A DNA stretch of 6,547 nucleotides, taken from contig CAISVC010000404.1 of the NCBI GenBank assembly GCA_903888815.1, forward strand, positions 1 to 6,547. The letters are read 5' to 3'. The notes under the pieces are model-generated. The model did not search any database. It was given only the letters and a program-made list of their open reading frames with translations, and was not told where the DNA came from. How positions within the stretch are numbered: the first letter of the stretch is position 1; each line of letters opens with the position of its first letter. Positions 1 to 5,220 of this stretch are shown here, in pieces. Made by a program: the position numbers and the translations under genes. The DNA is from an uncultured Fibrobacterota bacterium. Its GTDB lineage: Bacteria; Fibrobacterota; Chitinivibrionia; Chitinivibrionales; Chitinispirillaceae.

Positions 1-19
1 ACCACTGAGCTACTCTCGC
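1..19 (-). tRNA. 5' end of a tRNA gene, probably tRNA-Gly (partial)
   Basis: Read on the minus strand, the first 19 bases are GCGAGAGTAGCTCAGTGGT. This gives a 7-nt acceptor strand (GCGAGAG), T8-A9, the D-stem GCTC, then A and the GTGGT of the D-loop, and it matches the conserved internal A-box pattern TRGCNNARYNGG. The gene runs off the left edge, so the anticodon and T-arm are unseen. A GCG-rich acceptor followed by TAGCTCAGTGGT is typical of bacterial tRNA-Gly, but the isotype is an inference. It is divergent from the pyruvate kinase gene, with about 44 nt between its 5' end and that start codon. Confidence 0.75.
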
Positions 20-34
20 ATCAGGTGGTAGGAA

Positions 35-63
35 AAATAACACACTCAATGGAAATGAGTCAA
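35..63 (-). promoter_or_regulatory. possible sigma-70 promoter for the tRNA
   Basis: On the minus strand a TTGACT -35-like hexamer (58-63, five of six consensus bases) is followed after 17 nt by the AT-rich TTATTT (35-40), which is a poor -10 match. The tRNA 5' end lies about 15 nt further on. The spacing is right for a tRNA promoter, and the -35 box abuts the favoured pyruvate kinase start codon. The weak -10 keeps this tentative. Confidence 0.3.
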
Positions 64-1488
64 ATGAAAAAGACTAAAATTATTGCAACCATCGGCCCGG
101 CAAGCAGTAATGCGCGTATCATCAGTCAATTGTTGCGGAAAGGGGCGAACGTTTTCAGGCTCAATTTTTCTCACGGCGATCATTCGTTCCATGAAACCGC
201 GATCAGGAATATCAGAGCGCAGACGAAAAGGCTCGGCACCACAGCGGCCATAATCGCGGATCTGCAGGGACCTAAAATCCGGACACGGGAGTGCGCCGGA
301 AGCGATCCGGTCGCTATCAGGAAGGGTGCCAGGGTGCTCATCACCAGTAAAAAAGCCGTCTGCACCGCGGAGCGCATTTCGGTCGATTACCCGCACCTTG
401 AACGGGAAATCAGACCGGGCCAGCTCGTCATGATCAACGACGGCGCGATCCGCCTGCGGGTCGACTCGGTTGATCCGGTGCATCGAAACCTATCGTGTAC
501 CGCGCTCGCCGGAGGGATGTACGCTTCCCATAAGGGAGTGAATTTACCTAATGTTAATCTTCGCATTCCGTCGCTCACGGTAAAAGACCGCCGCGACCTG
601 GCGTTCATCCTGAAGGCCGATGTCAACGCTATCGCCCTTTCATTCGTCAGGAGTGCGCGCGATGTTGCGGTTTTACGTGCCGGTGTGAGCCGCGAAAGGC
701 CGGACATTAAAATTATTGCCAAGATCGAAAAACCTGAAGCGGCCCGCGCGATCGACGAAATTCTTTCGGTGTGCGACGGAATCATGGTCGCCCGCGGTGA
801 TCTGGGCGTCGAGGCATCGCCTTTCGAGATCCCGGTATTGCAGAAAGACCTGACGGCGCGGGCGAATACCCACGGCAAACTTGTCATTGTGGCCACGCAG
901 ATGCTTGAATCCATGATCGAACACCCGATTCCTACCCGGGCCGAATCAACCGATGTAGCGAATGCCGTTTTTGACGGAACCGACGCCATCATGCTTTCGG
1001 GTGAAACCGCGGTCGGCGCCTATCCGGTGCAGGCCGTTGAAATGATGGCTCAAATCGCGCAGGCCGCCGAACAGAGCAGCTATGTTCGTACCGGGTTCGT
1101 TGACCTGTGCCCGGGGAATCGCCGGCCGGCACCGGCAGTGTGCGAGGCCGCGGCCTGGGCGAGCCGCGATCTCGGCGGTGCGCCGGTCTGCGTGTTCACG
1201 CTTTCGGGCGACACGGCCCTGTACCTCTCGAAAATCCGCAATCAATCGCCGCTGTACGCTTTTTCTCCCGATGAAAAGGTCGTCAACATGCTCTCCCTTG
1301 CCTGGAACGTGACCCCGATCCATATCCCCTTTGCAAAACATATGGCAGACCTCATTGCCGACGCGGAGCGCACGCTCTGCGCCCGCCGGCTCGCCAAAAA
1401 AGGCGATCTGATAGTCATCGTGAGCGGAACAACACCGCTGCGCGGCGCGACGAATTTTTTGAGAGTGAAGAAAATAGGGGAAGAGTAA
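64..1488 (+). CDS. pyk: pyruvate kinase
   Basis: Catalyses the last step of glycolysis, phosphoenolpyruvate + ADP to pyruvate + ATP, in the cytoplasm. The frame is open from a GTG at 25, with ATGs at 49, 55 and 64. I choose 64 (474 aa): it gives the usual MKKTKIIATIGPAS N-terminus, has a GGAAATGAG stretch upstream, and puts key residues at the E. coli PykF numbers. These are Arg32 and Asn34 (FRLNFSHG), Ser36, Asp66, catalytic Lys220 (IIAKIEKPEA), metal ligands Glu222 and Asp246 (ARGDLGVE), and Thr278 (ATQMLES). The barrel A domain is interrupted by the B domain (about 70-167); a full C domain (about 345-474) ends in a G-x-TN loop (GATNFLRV). The cation region reads DLQGPKIRT, not DTKGPEIRT, pointing to a K+-independent type. 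Length is normal and the gene looks intact. Its promoter is not evident; it would lie at or beyond the left edge. Confidence 0.97.
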   Translation: MKKTKIIATIGPASSNARIISQLLRKGANVFRLNFSHGDHSFHETAIRNIRAQTKRLGTTAAIIADLQGPKIRTRECAGSDPVAIRKGARVLITSKKAVCTAERISVDYPHLEREIRPGQLVMINDGAIRLRVDSVDPVHRNLSCTALAGGMYASHKGVNLPNVNLRIPSLTVKDRRDLAFILKADVNAIALSFVRSARDVAVLRAGVSRERPDIKIIAKIEKPEAARAIDEILSVCDGIMVARGDLGVEASPFEIPVLQKDLTARANTHGKLVIVATQMLESMIEHPIPTRAESTDVANAVFDGTDAIMLSGETAVGAYPVQAVEMMAQIAQAAEQSSYVRTGFVDLCPGNRRPAPAVCEAAAWASRDLGGAPVCVFTLSGDTALYLSKIRNQSPLYAFSPDEKVVNMLSLAWNVTPIHIPFAKHMADLIADAERTLCARRLAKKGDLIVIVSGTTPLRGATNFLRVKKIGEE

Positions 1489-1505
1489 TGATTCGCGGGT
1501 TTCCG

Positions 1506-2501
1506 TCACGGGGCATGCTTTATCAACTTCTCCCACCACCACTTATTGTCAAGATACCAGCGGATTGTTTTCTTAATGCCCTGCTCGAAGGTGACCGACG
1601 GCGACCAGCCGAGGTCGCGCCGGATCTTTGATGCGTCGATGGCGTAGCGCCGGTCATGGCCGAGGCGGTCTTTGACGAACGTTATGAGCTTTTCCGGCTT
1701 GCCGAGCTCGGCGAGGATAAGTTTCACGATGTCAATGTTGTGCTTCTCGTTATTGCCGCCGATGTTGTAGACTTCGCCGCACTGTCCCTTGTGCAGCACG
1801 GCGTCGAGCGCCGCGCAGTGGTCGGCCACAAAAAGCCAGTCGCGCACGTTCAGGCCGTCGCCATAGACCGGAAGCGGTATGTCGGAAAGCGCATTCGTGA
1901 TCATGAGCGGTATGAGCTTTTCCGGAAACTGGTACGGTCCGTAGTTATTGGAGCAGCGGGTGATAATGGCGGGGAAACGGAATGTCTCGTAGTATGAGCG
2001 CACGAGCAAATCGCTCCCTGCCTTGCTTGCAGAATAGGGACTGTTGGGGGCGAGCGGGGTCTCTTCGGTGAAAAATCCTTCGGCGCCCAGCGCGCCGTAC
2101 ACTTCGTCGGTGGAAATGTGCAGAAAGCGGGTTTCGCCGAAACGTTTCTCCCATGCGTCCTTTGCCGCCCTGAGCACCGTATGGGTGCCGACCACGTTCG
2201 TCAGCACGAACTGGTCGGGCGCCGTGATACTGCGGTCGACATGCGATTCTGCGGCAAAGTGCACCACGGCGTCGAAATGGTGTTCCTTGAACAGCGAGTG
2301 CAGGAGTTTGCCGTCGCAGATGTCGCCTTTAACAAACTGGTATCGCGGATCGCCTTCGATTGACTTAAGGTTGTCGAGGTTGCCGGCATAGGTCAGCGCA
2401 TCGAGATTGACGATATACGCTTCCCGGTGGCGTTCAAGAATATGGCGGACAAAGTTGGCGCCGATAAAGCCGGCGCCGCCGGTAACGAGTATGGTTTTCA
2501 T
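1506..2501 (-). CDS. rfbB: dTDP-glucose 4,6-dehydratase
   Basis: RmlB/RfbB converts dTDP-glucose to dTDP-4-keto-6-deoxyglucose, the second step of dTDP-L-rhamnose synthesis, in the cytoplasm with bound NAD. The 331-aa protein is an extended short-chain dehydrogenase. It has the Rossmann loop GGAGFIG (8-14), the family-typical DALTYAGNLDNL (34-45), HFAAESHVDRSI, the catalytic Thr-Asp-Glu in STDEVYG (131-133), and YSASK with Tyr156 and Lys160. Then come RCSNNYGPYQFPEKLIPL, GDGLNVRDW and YNIGGNNEKHN. Length and motifs are complete. It is probably the last gene of the minus-strand operon, and its stop lies 17 nt from the pyk stop. The start has only a purine-rich AAAAGAAAAA upstream, not a clear Shine-Dalgarno. 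That stretch overlaps the end of the adjacent palindromic element, so translation may be weak or altered. The assignment over other NDP-sugar dehydratases is strong because of the TYAGNL and STDEVYG contexts. Confidence 0.96.
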   Translation of the reverse strand: MKTILVTGGAGFIGANFVRHILERHREAYIVNLDALTYAGNLDNLKSIEGDPRYQFVKGDICDGKLLHSLFKEHHFDAVVHFAAESHVDRSITAPDQFVLTNVVGTHTVLRAAKDAWEKRFGETRFLHISTDEVYGALGAEGFFTEETPLAPNSPYSASKAGSDLLVRSYYETFRFPAIITRCSNNYGPYQFPEKLIPLMITNALSDIPLPVYGDGLNVRDWLFVADHCAALDAVLHKGQCGEVYNIGGNNEKHNIDIVKLILAELGKPEKLITFVKDRLGHDRRYAIDASKIRRDLGWSPSVTFEQGIKKTIRWYLDNKWWWEKLIKHAP

Positions 2502-2515
2502 AATATTAATTTATT

Positions 2516-2750
2516 TTTCTTTTGCTAAAGGCAGTCTACGGGGTGGCGGGTGGGCACCGCCCGTGCAGGCTTGAGCACCCTTGACCCGCACCCCCAAGCA
2601 TCATTAAATCCAAAAATATATCTTGTAAATCTACTTATTGCTTTGTTGTTTGGAATTCCACTGAAACTTGTGGGTACGGGTACACCAAAGCCCATTTCTG
2701 CAACAACGGTGCCCACCCGTTACCCATACGAATACCTTTAGCAAAAGAAA
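2516..2750. repeat. long imperfect inverted repeat, MITE-like
   Basis: This block almost fills the 259-bp gap between rmlD and rmlB. The outer 16 bases (2516-2531) are a perfect reverse complement of 2735-2750. In the same register 2547-2559 pairs 13/13 with 2707-2719, and 2564-2568 pairs 5/5 with 2698-2702. After a one-base shift 2584-2603 pairs 16/20 with 2662-2681. Overall about 63 of 88 arm positions match, around an AT-rich centre (about 2604-2661). No transposase is encoded, and the peptides readable on either strand are symmetry artefacts. The structure fits a non-autonomous mobile element or dispersed palindromic repeat; the mRNA would fold into a long hairpin. I could not identify a convincing target duplication. 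Alternatives are an attenuator or mRNA-processing element native to the operon. Confidence 0.8.
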
Positions 2751-2760
2751 TATATTTTTT

Positions 2761-3621
2761 TCACTTCTTCCCTTCTTCCCTCAAAAACTCCTCAAACGCC
2801 TCTTTCCAGTGCGGCATGATGTTGAGGCCGAGCTTCTTGAGGGCGCTGTTTTCAAGCACGCTGTTGGCCGGCCGCGGCGCAGGCCGCGGGAATTCCGTGG
2901 TTGAGCACGGAACCATCTGCACGGGAATCTTTGCCGCGCACACGATCTCAACGGCAAAATCGTACCACGAGCATTCCCCCTCGTTCGTGCAATGATAGAG
3001 TCCGAAATAGCCGGTACCGATCATGCGGAGCGTCTGCCCGCAAACGTCGACGGTATAGGTGGGTGTTCCGAACTGATCATTCACCACGCGTAAGGGTTTG
3101 CCGGTTAAAGCGTATTCCCGCGCAAGAGTCCTTATTGTTTTGACAAAGTTGTTGCCCCGGGCTCCATAGAGCCAGGCGATTCTGAAGATAAACGAACGTT
3201 TGCAGCCCGCCCGGACGAGGCGTTCTCCTTCAAGCTTTGATTTACCATATACGGAGACCGGATTGGTCGGGTCGGATTCCACATACGGACCCTGCTTCGC
3301 ACCGTCAAAGACATAATCGGTGCTGAAGTGGACGAGAACGCAGTTGCTTTCGTGCGCGCACCCGGCAAGAAGACCGGCGCCCTGTGCATTGACGGCAAAA
3401 GCCCTGTCCCGGTCTGTTTCGCATGCATCAACAGCAGTATGGGCCGCACAGTTGATAATAACCTGCGGCTTTACCGCCGCGATACACGTCTGTATGCTTT
3501 CTCTGCTGGTAATGTCGATGTCCGGAACATCAGCTCCCGTAACATCGTGCCCCGTGCTGCGGGCCTCACGCAGCATATCCGAACCAAGCATACCGTGGTG
3601 ACCGATGATGAGAATATTCAT
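2761..3621 (-). CDS. rfbD: dTDP-4-dehydrorhamnose reductase
   Basis: RmlD/RfbD performs the final NAD(P)H-dependent reduction that yields dTDP-L-rhamnose, in the cytoplasm. The 286-aa protein has the nucleotide-binding loop GHHGMLG (7-13), DIDIT (34-38) and the reductase-type INCAAHTAVDACE (56-68). It also has STDYVFDG (100-107), the catalytic YGKSK (Tyr125, Lys129), the family motif RIAWLYGARGNNFVKT (147-162), DQFGTPTYT (182-190) and RPAPRPANSVLEN (246-258). This set and the length are typical of RmlD. Its ATG overlaps the upstream stop in TAATG (one shared base), with GGAAAG at 3628-3633 as ribosome binding site, so translation is probably coupled to the SLBB-FecR-LCP-like gene. It is separated from rmlB by the palindromic element. 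Its stop codon lies only about 10 bp from the element's edge. Confidence 0.95.
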   Translation of the reverse strand: MNILIIGHHGMLGSDMLREARSTGHDVTGADVPDIDITSRESIQTCIAAVKPQVIINCAAHTAVDACETDRDRAFAVNAQGAGLLAGCAHESNCVLVHFSTDYVFDGAKQGPYVESDPTNPVSVYGKSKLEGERLVRAGCKRSFIFRIAWLYGARGNNFVKTIRTLAREYALTGKPLRVVNDQFGTPTYTVDVCGQTLRMIGTGYFGLYHCTNEGECSWYDFAVEIVCAAKIPVQMVPCSTTEFPRPAPRPANSVLENSALKKLGLNIMPHWKEAFEEFLREEGKK

Positions 3622-5201
3622 TAATTGCTTTCCAGAAGGGTGCGGCAGCGATCAAGCACCGGCTCATAGATGATTCTGCCCTTTTCGTGATTTTCCTGGA
3701 CCGGCAGATCGACATCTTTACGCGTCCAGTTGCCGCTGACAGTAAACCGCAGATAATATGCCATCGCTTCTGCGGCATCCACGTTGCTTTCGACAAATGC
3801 GAGAACCTGTTCTATGGTCGGCGTGGTAAGCACCATGGTTTTACTCCTCAGGCCCTCGAAGATCGAGTTCAGCACCTGCCGTTGCCGCAGCTGGCTTTCT
3901 TCGGGTGAAGAGTTTGCCGGGTTAAGATAGCTCACCAGTTCACGGCTCGAAAACCGGTGCGGGCCGGCGGTAGTGCCGAACTGCGCAGCTGCTTTGGCGT
4001 CGATCGTCGCCGTAATTCCGCCCAGGATATCGGCAGTTTTGATAATATTATCTTTTGTAAAAATGCAGTACCGTGAGAGGCGCACGTTCATGATCCGTTC
4101 GAGCAGGGAATTGACAAAGACCGGTCCGCCGTGCAGATACGCCTCATCGAACGTTGCCATCCCTTCCGCAAACTGCCCGATAAAAAGCCGCGGCGGAATA
4201 TGTATGGTGTACACTATTCCCCTGTCAAAATAAACGCTTGTCATGAAAAACACGGCCGGCGTTCCGCAAAAAAGAAAATTGAACGGGAGATTTTTTGCCG
4301 TCATGGCCTTTTTCCCCTGCAGGAGCTGGGCAAAACGCTCGGAGGCGCTGATATCATGAGCCAGGCGGGTAATCTGGAACGGACGGGCATCTTTATAGAT
4401 ACTGGCCGTCTGACCCGAAATCAGATTGACCGATTCGCCTCCGCCGTTCTTTTCAACCAGAAGAAGACCTTCGATGAGGTCGATAGAGAGCTGGTCGGCC
4501 CTGATGTCAACAAGGAAATCGGCGCCCTTGCCTCCTACGGTAATGGTCACTGCCGGCGTAAGTATCCGGTAGCGTTCGGCCTTTTCGGCATAAGCAACCC
4601 GATACCAGCAGGAACCGGCCTTTTGAAACATCGACACAACGGTCCGGTCGCCTTCCCTGCCTCCCATATTATCAAATGTCAATTCAGAAAAGTTATCGAC
4701 GTCCACCCGCGAAAACGAACCGACGGAAAATTCCGCCTGCGTTGACGATTCGGTTTGAATGCCGTCGCCGTCGTTTAACACCATTCCCTCCTTCGTCGGG
4801 AGCGTCCGGCCGTCCTTTGCGGTCACCTCCACTTCGCCGTAAAAAAATTCGAGCCTCACGCTGATCGGCTGCGTTTTCAATGCAACCGGCTGTTCGCGGC
4901 TTCCGACATTGATATCGCGGCTCTGGTCTACCGCGCTCATGAGATTTATGCCGGACAGATCCGACGTGGGCCGTACGCCCGCTGTTTTCAGGATTTCGAA
5001 GTGCGTAGTCCCTTCAGGAACACGGTAAACACCGGGACGCCTCACCTCACCAGAAACGCTTACCCGGTGGGAGCGGACTTGGGGGAACCTGCCGCCCGGC
5101 CCGAACAACTGGGCTACCGCTTTTGCCTGCCAGGCAATGCCGGCAAGGAGAAGAACATAAACGATCGCGGTAACGAAACGTGGTTGTTTTTTTAAAGCCA
5201 T
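3621..5201 (-). CDS. membrane-anchored SLBB-FecR-LCP-like envelope protein
   Basis: I know of no named gene with this make-up. The start is ATG at 5201 (526 aa), with GAGG five bases upstream. One N-terminal membrane helix (about 10-32, VTAIVYVLLLAGIAW) would put the rest outside the cytoplasm. Next is an SLBB-like beta-grasp domain (about 45-100): VSVSGEVRRPGVYRVPEGTT, a leucine/AG turn (LKTAGV), then DINVG. A FecR-type domain follows (about 116-281): FFYGEVEV, DGDGIQTESSTQAEF, then RYRILTPAVTITVGG and LIEGLLLVE with LISGQTASI. The C-terminal part (about 313-453) resembles the LytR-CpsA-Psr fold: TIHIPPRLFI, FDEAYLHGG, IIKTADILGGI, LRQRQVL. Several LCP active-site positions are not conserved. 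Known SLBB, FecR and LCP domains serve polysaccharide export, envelope sensing and glycopolymer attachment. With a capsule-type kinase upstream and rhamnose enzymes downstream, a role in surface polysaccharide assembly or anchoring is inferred. The SLBB and FecR calls are firmer than the LCP call. Confidence 0.8.
   Translation of the reverse strand: MALKKQPRFVTAIVYVLLLAGIAWQAKAVAQLFGPGGRFPQVRSHRVSVSGEVRRPGVYRVPEGTTHFEILKTAGVRPTSDLSGINLMSAVDQSRDINVGSREQPVALKTQPISVRLEFFYGEVEVTAKDGRTLPTKEGMVLNDGDGIQTESSTQAEFSVGSFSRVDVDNFSELTFDNMGGREGDRTVVSMFQKAGSCWYRVAYAEKAERYRILTPAVTITVGGKGADFLVDIRADQLSIDLIEGLLLVEKNGGGESVNLISGQTASIYKDARPFQITRLAHDISASERFAQLLQGKKAMTAKNLPFNFLFCGTPAVFFMTSVYFDRGIVYTIHIPPRLFIGQFAEGMATFDEAYLHGGPVFVNSLLERIMNVRLSRYCIFTKDNIIKTADILGGITATIDAKAAAQFGTTAGPHRFSSRELVSYLNPANSSPEESQLRQRQVLNSIFEGLRSKTMVLTTPTIEQVLAFVESNVDAAEAMAYYLRFTVSGNWTRKDVDLPVQENHEKGRIIYEPVLDRCRTLLESN
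3843..4265 (-). other. degenerate LytR-CpsA-Psr (LCP)-like domain
   Basis: C-terminal domain of the SLBB-FecR protein, about residues 313-453. Order and spacing follow LCP proteins: a hydrophobic strand with a SIPRD-like site (here HIPPR), an INAAY-GG-like site (FDEAYLHGG), a D-x-LGG strand (ADILGGI), then a G-x-x-A-Y-x-R-x-R-like helix (SSRELVSYLNP) and a final RQRQV. The Arg-Asp of SIPRD, the R-x-R pair and the first Arg of the D-x-x-R-x-x-RQ motif are all replaced. The fold is inferred from motif order, not from an alignment. Confidence 0.6.
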
Positions 5202-5204
5202 GCG

Positions 5205-5211
5205 TTCCTCT
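5205..5211 (-). promoter_or_regulatory. ribosome binding site fixing the SLBB-FecR gene start
   Basis: On the minus strand AGAGGAA sits just before the ATG at 5201, leaving five bases between GAGG and the start codon. It favours that ATG over an in-frame TTG at 5228, which would overlap the preceding gene's stop codon. It lies in the 19-nt gap after that gene, consistent with one polycistronic mRNA. Confidence 0.6.
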
Positions 5212-5220
5212 TTTCTTGCT

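Noticed and set aside
25..63. Longer pyruvate kinase starting at GTG 25 or ATG 49 or 55.
   Set aside because: The extra residues have no family counterpart. ATG 64 gives the standard N-terminus and aligns catalytic residues with E. coli PykF numbering. The earlier starts have poorly spaced binding sites.
1415..1460. Small AGCGG/CCGCT hairpin near the end of pyk as a terminator for the rml operon.
   Set aside because: It has only a five-base stem and no following T-run on the minus strand, and it lies inside conserved coding sequence.
387..1542. Long minus-strand open frames opposite pyruvate kinase (201 and 198 codons).
   Set aside because: They are antisense shadows of a GC-rich, well-conserved gene, with no family motifs or plausible starts.
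2525..2741. Two 63-codon open frames on opposite strands in the rmlD-rmlB gap, with similar start and end peptides (VPTRHP and VPTRYP).
   Set aside because: Their similarity follows from the inverted repeat itself. Neither has a ribosome binding site or a recognisable domain, so they are not called as genes.
2502..2760. Target-site duplication flanking the palindrome.
   Set aside because: Both flanks are AT-rich and short TA/TAT matches occur by chance. No convincing direct repeat could be placed.
4131..4745. 204-codon plus-strand frame opposite the SLBB-FecR-LCP-like gene.
   Set aside because: It has no recognisable domain, and the opposite strand carries clear FecR and LCP-like motifs and operon structure.
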